A stretch of 34,751 nucleotides of DNA. It comes from a virus. Each line of letters opens with the position of its first letter. Positions within the stretch are counted from its first letter, which is position 1. The stretch lies in IMG/VR virus record IMGVR_UViG_3300010370_000116, positions 1 to 34,751 of that record; one strand, 5' to 3'. The position numbers and the translations under genes are program-made. The notes under the pieces are model-generated. The model was not told the DNA's origin and searched no databases. It was given only the letters and a program-made list of their open reading frames with translations. Shown here piece after piece: positions 5,330-15,361 of this stretch.

Positions 5330-7203
5330 TGTCATTTAATCAATTTACAAATTTAGACTTCGGGGATCTACGTACGCAGATCAAAGATTATTTGCGTGCA
5401 AACAAGAATTTTACGGATTTTGATTTTGAGGGATCTAATTTTTCAGTTTTAATAGATTTACTTGCATATAATAGTTATATAACTGCCTATAACACCAACA
5501 TGGCAGTTAATGAAGTATTTTTAGAAAGTGCAACTCTTAGAGAGAACGTAGTTTCACTTGCTAGAAATATTGGATATTTGCCTAGATCAAAAAGGTCAGC
5601 CAGAGCAAATGTAAGTTTTACAGTTGATATGAGTCAAACTGATGCAAAAACTGTAAAACTACTTGCTGGCCAAGTTGCTTTGGGTGCAGTTACTAATGGA
5701 AACTATATTTTTTCAATCCCAGAAGATATTTCAACACCAGTTAACACTGATGGAATAGCTGTTTTTGATAACTTACCAATTTATGAAGGAGTATTTTTGA
5801 CTAGCACCTTTATAGTTGATGAATCTCAAGAAAATCAAAGATTTATTTTACCAAATATCAATATTGACACTACTTCAATCAGAGTTAAAGTAACAAATGC
5901 TGTAACAGAAATTTATTCTGCATATGATAGTTTATTGGATGTTGGAAAAGACTCTCGTTTATTTTTAATTCAAGAAGTTAATGATGCAAAATACGAAATT
6001 AGGTTTGGTGATAACATTATTGGTAAAAAACCGTCCAATGGAAGTATTATAGAAGTTAGTTATATAGTCACAAATGGTTCTTCCGGTAATGGAGCTGCCA
6101 ATTTCACATTTTCTGGTAGATTAAAGGACAATAATTTATTTGACGTTACCTCTGGAATTTCTTTACTGATAACTCAATCAAAATCTGAAAGTGGAGATGA
6201 AATTGAATCTATTGACTCTATTAAATATTTTTCTCCAAAAGTCTACGCTTCTCAATATAGAGCAGTGACATCAAATGATTTTAAAGCAATTGTTCCATAT
6301 ATCTATCCAAATGTAGAGTCTGTAAATGCATATGGTGGAGATGAGTTAGATCCTCCAGAATATGGAAAAGTATTCATATCCATAAAACCAAGAAATGGAA
6401 CATTTTTGTCAGAAATTACTAAACAAACAATTTTAAACACTATTAAAAAGTATTCTATTGCTGGAATTAGACCTGAAATAGTTGATCTTTCATATCTTTA
6501 CATAGAGCTAGATACTTCCGTTTACTATAATAAAAATTTATTAAGTAATCCTGAAATAGTAAAAACAAAAGTTATTAATACTTTGACAGAATACTCAAAT
6601 TCAAAAGATGTTAATAGTTTTGGTGGAAGATTTAAATATAGTAAAATCGTTGGATTAATAGATGATTGCGATAAATCTGTTACTTCTAACATTACAAAAG
6701 TTAAAATGAGAAGGGATTTAAATCCTGAGATAAACACTCTTGCTACTTATGAACTTTGTTTTGGAAACAGAATACATACTAGGGATGGTGGATATTCTAT
6801 AAAATCTACTGGATTTTTAATCAATGGAATATCCGATATTCTTTACATGGCAGATAAACCATCTGCAACTAATAGCAACACAGGAAATATATTTTTCTTC
6901 AAACTGGAAAATAACGCTCCTGTAATTGTTAAAAGCAACGCAGGAACAGTTGACTATATTAGGGGTGAAATTAGATTGGATGTTGTTAATATAACATCTT
7001 CAGTGTTGACTAATGGATTTGTTGAAGTGCAAGCAATACCAGAATCCAATGATATCATTGGTCTTCAAGATTTATATCTACAATTAGACGTTGGAACAAC
7101 TGTGGTAAATATTGTAGAAGATGTTGTCAGTTCTGGTGAAAATTCTTCTGCAACACAGTATGTAACTACATCCAGTTATCTAAACGGAAAGTATACAAGA
7201 TAA
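5329..7203 (+). CDS. 6: Baseplate wedge subunit gp6
   Basis: The 624-residue protein is the T4 gp6 / baseplate-J-like wedge protein. The N-terminus (NFTDFDFEGSNFSVLIDLLA, 27-46, then YNTNMAVNEVFLESATLREN, 54-73, and ARNIGYLP, 78-85) is the hallmark of this family. The J-like core appears at about 303-400 (KVYASQYRAVTSNDFKAIV, then YGKVFISIKPRNG). gp6 forms the inner iris ring of the baseplate as a heterotrimer with gp7. The start overlaps the gp25 stop by one base, and the gene ends one base before the next ATG. Length is near the T4 gp6 value (about 660). Confidence 0.95.
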   Translation: MSFNQFTNLDFGDLRTQIKDYLRANKNFTDFDFEGSNFSVLIDLLAYNSYITAYNTNMAVNEVFLESATLRENVVSLARNIGYLPRSKRSARANVSFTVDMSQTDAKTVKLLAGQVALGAVTNGNYIFSIPEDISTPVNTDGIAVFDNLPIYEGVFLTSTFIVDESQENQRFILPNINIDTTSIRVKVTNAVTEIYSAYDSLLDVGKDSRLFLIQEVNDAKYEIRFGDNIIGKKPSNGSIIEVSYIVTNGSSGNGAANFTFSGRLKDNNLFDVTSGISLLITQSKSESGDEIESIDSIKYFSPKVYASQYRAVTSNDFKAIVPYIYPNVESVNAYGGDELDPPEYGKVFISIKPRNGTFLSEITKQTILNTIKKYSIAGIRPEIVDLSYLYIELDTSVYYNKNLLSNPEIVKTKVINTLTEYSNSKDVNSFGGRFKYSKIVGLIDDCDKSVTSNITKVKMRRDLNPEINTLATYELCFGNRIHTRDGGYSIKSTGFLINGISDILYMADKPSATNSNTGNIFFFKLENNAPVIVKSNAGTVDYIRGEIRLDVVNITSSVLTNGFVEVQAIPESNDIIGLQDLYLQLDVGTTVVNIVEDVVSSGENSSATQYVTTSSYLNGKYTR

Positions 7204-7204
7204 A

Positions 7205-10200
7205 ATGTCAGAAATTAAAAGAGTAAAAATTGGTTCTATTATAGAATCACAAATTCCAGAGTTTTTAACTGTAGAATCTCCTCTCCTTGTGGAGTTTTTG
7301 GAACAATATTATAAGTCATTAGAACACCAGTCGGGTTCTATTGATATTATTTCTAATATTTTTAAGTACAAAACTTCAAAAAAATTCAATAAATTTGATT
7401 TAATAGAAAAAACGACACTAACATCTGACATTTTAAGTTTTGATCAAACTATAAATGTGACATCAACTAGGGGTTGGCCAGACTCTTATGGACTTCTCAA
7501 AATAGACGATGAGATTATCACATATACTTCTAAAACAAATACTTCTTTTGAAAATTGCATTAGGGGATTTAGTGGAATTGAGAGTCTTCAAGCTTTGGAT
7601 AATCCAGAGTTTGCTGTATTTTCTTCTACACAATCTTCTGAACATGTTAATGGAGCCAAAGTTCATAATTTAAGTAATTTATTTTTAATTAGTTTCTTTG
7701 AAAAATTTAAATATGAGTTTTTACCAGGGTTTGAATCACGAGATTTTTATGAAAATTTATCTATAGAAAATATATCATATAAAATCAAAGATCTTTATTC
7801 GTCCAAGGGTACTGATCAGTCATATAAACTTTTATTTAAGATTTTGTATGGATCTGAAATTGAGATTATAAAACCACAAGATTTTACTTTAACAGCTTCT
7901 TCAAACTCATATTTTGTAACAAAAAATATTCTTGTTGAGAAAATATCTGGAGGAAATCCTGCAGATATTAAAGGTAATTTTTTATTCCAAAATATAACTG
8001 GAATTGGTACTGTTAGCGCTTCAATTTTTAATGTTGAGTATAGACCAGTAAGTAATAAAAACTTTTATGAAATATCTCTGGATAGTACTTCATTTAGTGG
8101 AAATTTTGAGGCTTCAGGAAAAACTAGAATATTAGAAGATGTTTCAGTAGGTAGTAATAATATTTTAGTTGATTCTACTGTAGGATTTGCTAATTCTGGA
8201 GCTTTATTGGTAAAACCAGCAAATTCTGATTTTATTACAATCAACTATACTGGAAAAAATATAAATCAATTTACAGGAGTTACTAACGTAACAAAACCTC
8301 TTGAGTTTGGTTTAGATTTGATTGAAGAAAAATTTGCTTTTAGTTATATTGGAGTAGGAAATACCTCTAAAGTAGAATTTAGAGTTGTTAATGTTATTGA
8401 TAATATTGATTTTGCAAAAACATCAAATTTAAGAGTGGGTGATACTATTTCTTTATCAGGATTTGGTAGAGATTTATTTGATGAGTATGAATTTAATAGT
8501 TGGATTTATAATATTCCAACCAATCATAATATTAGAACAATATCTCAGGTTGATGCAACAAAATATAGAATTAGACTTTTTGATAAAGTATATTTTTATG
8601 TTGGAGAGAGAATTTCATTAGTAAATGTCCTTGGTGAAAGGATAGAAGTTAATATTTTAGATGTTGAGTATTCTCCATCTGATCTAATTAAAAAATATAG
8701 CAATACGATTTTAATTCAAGTACTAAATCCTGGGTCTTTTGGTATTTTAGCTTCTACCACAGTAAGAAAACAGATTTATAAAGCAAATCATTATAATAAT
8801 TACTTTGGAGATCTTGGTAATATACCTACAGGAGTTCAAAATACTTATATTGGTGTAGATGAAAAATATTTTTATGTGACTTCATCTGGATTGCCAAATT
8901 ATACTATTTTTTCAACAGATAATAAAAAAACAGCGTCAACAAATGTTGGATCTTCATCAACAGATACTTTTAATATTTCTAATCACAATTATTTAAGTGG
9001 CGAATTAATATATTATAGACCACAACAATCGCAATTATCGGGAATTTCAACTGGTTTATATTATGCTACAAGAATTGATGCTAACAAAATAAAACTATCG
9101 TATAGTAAATCAGACGTTTTTTCAAAGAAATATCTTACAGCTAATCCTGGAATTACTTCTGATATTGTATATAAATCTGGATATCAGGATAAAACTTTAG
9201 TACATCAAAAATTATTAAAGAAGTTTCCTTTTAATACAACAAAGTCATTATTTGATGATTTAAATAAAAGAACTACTTTTAATAGAGAACTTGGTATGTT
9301 GATAAATGGAGTTGAGATTTTATCTCCAACTCTATTTGATGAAAACATTTATTATGGTCCAGTATCATCTATTGATGTTACTAACTCCGGTGAAGATTAT
9401 GATGTCATTGATGTTGCACCCATAAGTATCATAGATGAAACTGGTACGAATGTTAAAGCCCATTTAAATCTTTCTGGTACAGTTAAGGAAATCAAAATAT
9501 TAAGTGCTGGATATGGGTATCAAGAAAAACCAAAGATTACAATAACTGGTGGTAATGGAGTAGGATGTGCTTTAGAGTCCAATTTCGTTACTACACGAGT
9601 TTCTGCAGGATTCAAAGCAGATGTAAATGTAACTACCGCAGACAATACCATACAGTTTTTATCTAGGATTCCATTTGAAGATGGGGAAGAAATTGTATAT
9701 GACTCAAATAAAAATAAAAATATTCCCGGTATTGTAGATAGTTCAATATATTTTGTCGGTATTTTGACTGATAATAAAATTAAATTATATAATACCAAAG
9801 ATGACGCTCTTAGAAAATTAAATGAGATTGATATTGTTGGCGTATCATCTGGATTTCACTTTATAACAACATTAAAGAACAAAAATACTTTTACAAAAAT
9901 TTATGTAAAAGATCCTGGTACTGGATATTCAAATAGAAAAGTAAAGGTTCCTTCTGTTCTATCTGCAAGTAATACCATAATTGGTATTAATACTTTTGAT
10001 TCTTACATAAATGCAAAAAATCATGGATTTTCTAATGGTGAATATGTAATCTATGAAAGTACCGATACTCCAATAGGTGGATTATCAACTTCTAACTATT
10101 ATAAAGTAAGAGTGATTGATAATAATAAGTTTAGACTTTACAACTCTGGAGTCAGTACAAATTTAAATGATGAAAATTATTTAAAAAATAAATTTGTAAA

Positions 10201-13200
10201 ATTTAATTCTTTAGGAGTTGGAACTCATATTATTGGATATCCACCGATAGAAATAAAAGTAGAGGCAAAATCTGCAATAGGATCTACTACAATCATAAAT
10301 TCGGAATTAAAACCAATTGTTTTAGGTAAAATTGATGATGTTTATTTAGAAGATGGTGGTATAGGATTTGGTTGCACAAACATCATCAATTATCATAGAA
10401 GACCAATAGTTGAAGTTCAAACTGTAACATCTGAAGCTATTTTGAAACCCATTATTATTAATGGATCAATAGTTGATGTTCAAATTATAAGTAGAGGAAA
10501 TGGATTTAGAAAAAATTCTGAAATAATTGTTACTGGTAAAGGCAATTATGCACAATTAGAACCAATTGTTGAAAATGGACAGTTAATGGCTGTTAATATT
10601 GTTTTTGGTGGAGTTGGATATGAGAATAAAGATACTATATTAACTCTAACGAATAGAGGAAAAAATGCCAAATTTTTGGCCAATGTTACAGAATGGAAGA
10701 TTAATCAGGTTATTAAAAGTAAAAATGTTATTTCTAACGATGATGATGGAATATTATATTCCAGTAAAAATCCAGAACTAGGATTGCAATTTATTTCTTT
10801 TTATGTACCAAAAATATTAAGATATCAATTATCTGATAATTTTACTGAAGACAATAAAGAAGGAACAGGAAGTTTAAATCACTCACCAATTTTGGGTTAT
10901 GCTTACGATGGAAACCCAATTTATGGACCTTATGCGTACGATACAACAACTGGTGGATCTATTAGAAGAATGAATCCCGGTTATGTATTGGATGTTGATA
11001 CAACTAGTGGAAAAAGGCCTCCCGGATTTGAAGGTGGATTTTTCATTAATGACTATACTTATGATGGATCTGGAGATTTGGATATTCATAATGGCAGATT
11101 TGCAATAACTCCAGAATATCCAAATGGTGTCTATGCATATTTTGCAACAGTAGACGTTGGAGCTTCAAATGAATCTTTACCAAGATATCCATACGTTGTT
11201 GGTCCGTATTTTTATAATAAACCAATAGATGAAAACTTTTTGCCACTATATAATCAAGATTTTAATGTCTTCAATACTTCTTTAACAAGAAATGTTGGTC
11301 CTTACTATACAAATAGAGCTAATTCTTATTATGAATTGATTGATAGTGTTCTTGAAGAGTACAAACAGGAATTTTCTGTAACTTCAATAAATTTCGGAAA
11401 AATAGATGATGTATCTATATTCGCCAGTGGAGATAATTATAAAATAAATGATGCAGTTGATATAGACATAACAGAAACTGATGGAATACAATCAAATATT
11501 GTTGTTAGTGAATTAGAAGGAAGAGATGTTGATTCTTTTGTTCTAACTGAAGATTTAATTGAAAATTTGGAATTTTTCATAAGAACTCCAGACACAATTG
11601 TAAAAGCATCAGCTCCACATTCAATAAAAAATGGCCAACCCATTGTTATCAGTGGAATTTCCACAATTACAGCTTCAAAATTTGAGGGAATTCAAATTGC
11701 TCAAGTTAGTGAGAAAGAAGTAGAATTATTAGAAGATATTCCCGATGAAGTTACTACCGGTCTATCAACTTTTATCAAGGTAAAAGACACTAACGGATTT
11801 AAAGTAAATGATTTTATTGGAATTGGTTCTGAAACTTTATTAGTTACTAATATTGATGTTAAAAGATCTGGATTTTTTGTAAATAGAATTAGTAACCCTG
11901 GAATTCACACTATATCTGGAGGTAATGTAGTTTTATTGCCAAGAGAATTTAGAATCCCTACAGGAGAAGTAAAAGAATATACATTTGAAAATTATACTAC
12001 ATTTTTTGATCCAAAAACCTCTATTGGCATTGGCAGCACTGGTTCATATAGAGGTTTTGTTGGATTTGGTTCCACATCTTCCGAAATTAAATTTATTCCT
12101 CCTAGAAGCATATATTTACCCTCTCATAAATTTTATACTGGGCAACCACTAATTTATAACTCTGGTTCGGGACTTATTGGTACATCGTTATATGTTAATA
12201 ATGTAGGAACGGCAGCTTCATTTAAACTTGAAGATAATCAGATAGTTTATGCTGTAAATTTGGGTAAAGATTTTATAGGATTGTCAACTTTGGGATTTAC
12301 TACTTCTTCTGGAATAGGCACTAATAACAACTCACTAGAGTTTTGGGACCAGGAAAAATCCTATGGTGTAATCGGAGCAGCTCATTCATTAACTACCCTT
12401 AATCCCAGAATTACTGGAAATTCACAAAGAACATTAGGAGTAGTCACAACTACGTCAAATCATAATCTACAAGTCGGAGATATAATAAAATTCAATGTAT
12501 CTACTGAATATAATGAAATTGTAAAAGTACTCTTTGATGATGTAAATAGAAAAGTTTTAATGAGAGAAGTTTCATTTACGGATGGTGACATTTCTTTACA
12601 AGATAGTTCAATAGATATCTCTTCTTACACCGGTAATATAGAAACTGGAGACAAAGTTGTATATCAATCTCAATATCCAATAAATGGTCTTTCTCATTAC
12701 GGAATATACTATGTCATAAAAACTGATTTTAATAAAATAAAATTATGTCAATATAGATCGGACATACAAGATTCCAATTTTATTACATTTTCTTCTTTGG
12801 GTGGTTCTAATCATAGATTGTATTTTATCAATCCACAAATCAGTTGTGTAAGAACAACAAAAATAGAATTTGACTTATCTGATGATAGTCTCTCAAACCT
12901 TGATTTACAATTCTTTTATGATGTAAATTTTGTTGAAAAAATTAATGAAAGAACTGGATTTTTTGTTGAAAGAGAAGGAATTCCTGGATCTGCTGGCTCC
13001 AAAGTTATTTTGGACCTTTCCGATCAGTTTTTCCCAATATACTACACTTTAATTCCTAAGGGATCTTCACAACAAAGTAAGCAACAAATATCTACTGATA
13101 AAGATGTACTATCAAATAATAAAATTACTATAATAAATCACCAACTTAATACCAAGTTTATTGTAAATAGTGTTACCGATGATAATACATTTACCTTCTT

Positions 13201-15361
13201 TAATAATAAAAAGTTATCATATAATGAAAAACAAATACTAATTCAAAATCTAACTAATTTTTCATATAAAACGACTTCCCTCACTGCATTAGGACCTATA
13301 TCAGAATTAAAAATCAATTTCCCCGGTAGAGGTTATAAGAAAACTCCTAGGGTAAGGAAAATCAAGAGTGCGTTGGGATCAAATGCAGTTATAAAACTCA
13401 TATCTCCAAATATTGGTAGGGTTGAAACTTTTACGAGAGTTAAAGATGGATTTGATTATCCAACTGACCCAACTCTTTCTCCATCTCTAAGTGTACCAAC
13501 AGTTGTTGGTGTTAAAGATATCCGAACTATAGACTATATTGGTATAACTACTGGTGGCAGAAGATATAATAGTCCACCAAAATTATTAATTAGAAATAAT
13601 TCAAATGGAATTGATCTTTCCGCAAATATTTCTGGAGGATCTATAACATCCGTGGATGTTATTAAAAATTCTACTTCTATAGCTAAACCTCTTGAAATTA
13701 TTTCAATATTCAATTCAAATGGATATGATATTGACACAATTTCAGTAGCCGGTGATTTTGTAACATTAGAATTGTCAAACATAGCTGGTTTAAATCCGTT
13801 CCTACCCACTGGATTTGGAAAAACAGATTATGTATATCCTTTCAAAGTTGGAGATAAAATTTTTATAGAAAATTGTAGATTAACTGATGCTACTTCTGAA
13901 AGAGCCAATTATAATTCTTCATCTTATGATTATTCTTTCTTTGATGTTGTTGGAGTAAATACCGTCAATAATACTGTGACTTATGATATGACTGGTATTT
14001 CTACCGGTACTTTTGGTACTTATAGTGATGAATTTAATTTGGGTGTTGTTATTAATAAAAATGACATGCCAATTTTTGAAATGGTATTAAAAGATGGGGT
14101 TAATTATCTTTCAAATGAACAAATTTCTTCTCCAAGATTTTCTGGTGTAATAATGGAAAATGGTTGGGATGGCCAACTAAATCAAATGAGATTGAAAAAT
14201 GTTTCTGGCGATATAACAATTGGAGATTCAATTTTTGGAGAGACCTCCAAAATTACGGGTAAAGTTGAATATTTTGATAAATTCAATTTATTTGCGACTC
14301 TTGGAGTTTCAAGAGATAAGACAGCATCGGTAGACCTTTCTTCTGGAATTCTTAATGAATATTCTCAAAGAATATCTGATAATTTCTACTATCAGAAGTT
14401 TTCATATTCTATTAAAGGCAATATTCCCTACGATGTATGGAGAGAATCTGTAAGATCTATTGTTCATCCTTCTGGATTTAAAGAGTTTTCTGATCTGGAG
14501 GTGTTTACTACACCATCAGTAAATGAAGTAAATTTGGGTATTGCAAAGTCAACAGACATGAAACCCAGATTAAATTCAACAGACTCTTTTACTTTCCTTA
14601 ATATTGATGAAAAAGCCTCTTTCAATACCAAGAAAAATTTTGCTAGAGTTTACGAAGAAGAGTTAGCTCCAGACGGGTCTACTCAAAATGTATTTTTTGA
14701 TGAAGGAGTTGATCTAAGTTCTTTCATTCTTAATAAGACAAACAAAGTTATTTCTGTTGATGATATTAGTGATCAATTTGATGGAACTTCCGAACAGTAT
14801 TTAAGAGGAAGGTTTGCTGATGCTTCTGATTTATTGAAGTTAAATAGAGAATTTATTCAATCAGAAGTTGTAGCTTTTGTTGAGTTTAATTATCCAAATA
14901 TTGGATTAAGTACAACTTATAACCAAGAAAAATGCAAAAGAGATGTTGGTTATATTGTTGATGCAGTAGCTCATGACATTAAGTACAATTCTAACAACAA
15001 ATCAGTTGAGGCTGGAATATACTATTGGGATGCCGGAGTCTCATATGTAAGTAATGAGACTGAAGAGACATTATTTGCATATAATTATGTAAAATTCTTG
15101 AGTCAATATGTTATAAACAATCAGAGCCCACCAACTTTATACCAAACAACGGTTGATCAAGAGTTTAATTTCAATTTAATTCCAGATCCTCTTAATCCGG
15201 ATCTCAATAGATATAAAGATTCTAGAAATTTAATTCTTGCAAATAAAAGAGAAATATTAGATAAGTCTTTAGCTTCTGTTGGCATTGGGTTCCCCGATTT
15301 TTATTCCCCGGTGATGCACAAACTAATGAAAGATCCAGATATTATGACGGATATAGATTAA
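7205..15361 (+). CDS. Giant YHYH-domain baseplate/virion protein, 2718 aa (probably first part of a larger protein)
   Basis: The gene starts 2 bases after the gp6 stop. The N-terminus (PEFLTVESPLLVEFLEQYYK, 18-37; SSKGTDQSYKLLFKILYGSE, about 199-218) is typical of cyanophage virion proteins encoded after gp6. By position it may replace or carry gp7-like wedge function (inference). A YHYH domain lies near residues 1224-1245 (NHSPILGYAYDGNPIYGPY). Recurrent beta modules follow the pattern G-[ED]-x-[IV]-x-Y plus N-K-[IF]-[KR]-L-Y, near residues 593, 823, 939, 1640 and 1813, with G-x-G-Y repeats such as AGYGYQEKP. Near the C-terminus are a Cys module (KCKRDVGYIVDAVAHD, Cys2577) and RYKDSRNLILANK (2669-2681). 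The last 20 or so residues look out of frame; see the frame-change site at 15296-15310. Confidence 0.88.
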   Translation: MSEIKRVKIGSIIESQIPEFLTVESPLLVEFLEQYYKSLEHQSGSIDIISNIFKYKTSKKFNKFDLIEKTTLTSDILSFDQTINVTSTRGWPDSYGLLKIDDEIITYTSKTNTSFENCIRGFSGIESLQALDNPEFAVFSSTQSSEHVNGAKVHNLSNLFLISFFEKFKYEFLPGFESRDFYENLSIENISYKIKDLYSSKGTDQSYKLLFKILYGSEIEIIKPQDFTLTASSNSYFVTKNILVEKISGGNPADIKGNFLFQNITGIGTVSASIFNVEYRPVSNKNFYEISLDSTSFSGNFEASGKTRILEDVSVGSNNILVDSTVGFANSGALLVKPANSDFITINYTGKNINQFTGVTNVTKPLEFGLDLIEEKFAFSYIGVGNTSKVEFRVVNVIDNIDFAKTSNLRVGDTISLSGFGRDLFDEYEFNSWIYNIPTNHNIRTISQVDATKYRIRLFDKVYFYVGERISLVNVLGERIEVNILDVEYSPSDLIKKYSNTILIQVLNPGSFGILASTTVRKQIYKANHYNNYFGDLGNIPTGVQNTYIGVDEKYFYVTSSGLPNYTIFSTDNKKTASTNVGSSSTDTFNISNHNYLSGELIYYRPQQSQLSGISTGLYYATRIDANKIKLSYSKSDVFSKKYLTANPGITSDIVYKSGYQDKTLVHQKLLKKFPFNTTKSLFDDLNKRTTFNRELGMLINGVEILSPTLFDENIYYGPVSSIDVTNSGEDYDVIDVAPISIIDETGTNVKAHLNLSGTVKEIKILSAGYGYQEKPKITITGGNGVGCALESNFVTTRVSAGFKADVNVTTADNTIQFLSRIPFEDGEEIVYDSNKNKNIPGIVDSSIYFVGILTDNKIKLYNTKDDALRKLNEIDIVGVSSGFHFITTLKNKNTFTKIYVKDPGTGYSNRKVKVPSVLSASNTIIGINTFDSYINAKNHGFSNGEYVIYESTDTPIGGLSTSNYYKVRVIDNNKFRLYNSGVSTNLNDENYLKNKFVKFNSLGVGTHIIGYPPIEIKVEAKSAIGSTTIINSELKPIVLGKIDDVYLEDGGIGFGCTNIINYHRRPIVEVQTVTSEAILKPIIINGSIVDVQIISRGNGFRKNSEIIVTGKGNYAQLEPIVENGQLMAVNIVFGGVGYENKDTILTLTNRGKNAKFLANVTEWKINQVIKSKNVISNDDDGILYSSKNPELGLQFISFYVPKILRYQLSDNFTEDNKEGTGSLNHSPILGYAYDGNPIYGPYAYDTTTGGSIRRMNPGYVLDVDTTSGKRPPGFEGGFFINDYTYDGSGDLDIHNGRFAITPEYPNGVYAYFATVDVGASNESLPRYPYVVGPYFYNKPIDENFLPLYNQDFNVFNTSLTRNVGPYYTNRANSYYELIDSVLEEYKQEFSVTSINFGKIDDVSIFASGDNYKINDAVDIDITETDGIQSNIVVSELEGRDVDSFVLTEDLIENLEFFIRTPDTIVKASAPHSIKNGQPIVISGISTITASKFEGIQIAQVSEKEVELLEDIPDEVTTGLSTFIKVKDTNGFKVNDFIGIGSETLLVTNIDVKRSGFFVNRISNPGIHTISGGNVVLLPREFRIPTGEVKEYTFENYTTFFDPKTSIGIGSTGSYRGFVGFGSTSSEIKFIPPRSIYLPSHKFYTGQPLIYNSGSGLIGTSLYVNNVGTAASFKLEDNQIVYAVNLGKDFIGLSTLGFTTSSGIGTNNNSLEFWDQEKSYGVIGAAHSLTTLNPRITGNSQRTLGVVTTTSNHNLQVGDIIKFNVSTEYNEIVKVLFDDVNRKVLMREVSFTDGDISLQDSSIDISSYTGNIETGDKVVYQSQYPINGLSHYGIYYVIKTDFNKIKLCQYRSDIQDSNFITFSSLGGSNHRLYFINPQISCVRTTKIEFDLSDDSLSNLDLQFFYDVNFVEKINERTGFFVEREGIPGSAGSKVILDLSDQFFPIYYTLIPKGSSQQSKQQISTDKDVLSNNKITIINHQLNTKFIVNSVTDDNTFTFFNNKKLSYNEKQILIQNLTNFSYKTTSLTALGPISELKINFPGRGYKKTPRVRKIKSALGSNAVIKLISPNIGRVETFTRVKDGFDYPTDPTLSPSLSVPTVVGVKDIRTIDYIGITTGGRRYNSPPKLLIRNNSNGIDLSANISGGSITSVDVIKNSTSIAKPLEIISIFNSNGYDIDTISVAGDFVTLELSNIAGLNPFLPTGFGKTDYVYPFKVGDKIFIENCRLTDATSERANYNSSSYDYSFFDVVGVNTVNNTVTYDMTGISTGTFGTYSDEFNLGVVINKNDMPIFEMVLKDGVNYLSNEQISSPRFSGVIMENGWDGQLNQMRLKNVSGDITIGDSIFGETSKITGKVEYFDKFNLFATLGVSRDKTASVDLSSGILNEYSQRISDNFYYQKFSYSIKGNIPYDVWRESVRSIVHPSGFKEFSDLEVFTTPSVNEVNLGIAKSTDMKPRLNSTDSFTFLNIDEKASFNTKKNFARVYEEELAPDGSTQNVFFDEGVDLSSFILNKTNKVISVDDISDQFDGTSEQYLRGRFADASDLLKLNREFIQSEVVAFVEFNYPNIGLSTTYNQEKCKRDVGYIVDAVAHDIKYNSNNKSVEAGIYYWDAGVSYVSNETEETLFAYNYVKFLSQYVINNQSPPTLYQTTVDQEFNFNLIPDPLNPDLNRYKDSRNLILANKREILDKSLASVGIGFPDFYSPVMHKLMKDPDIMTDID

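Noticed and set aside
10883-11246. Minus-strand frames opposite the YHYH region
   Set aside because: They lie fully inside a strongly supported + strand gene and encode low-complexity peptides rich in Ile, Ser and His.
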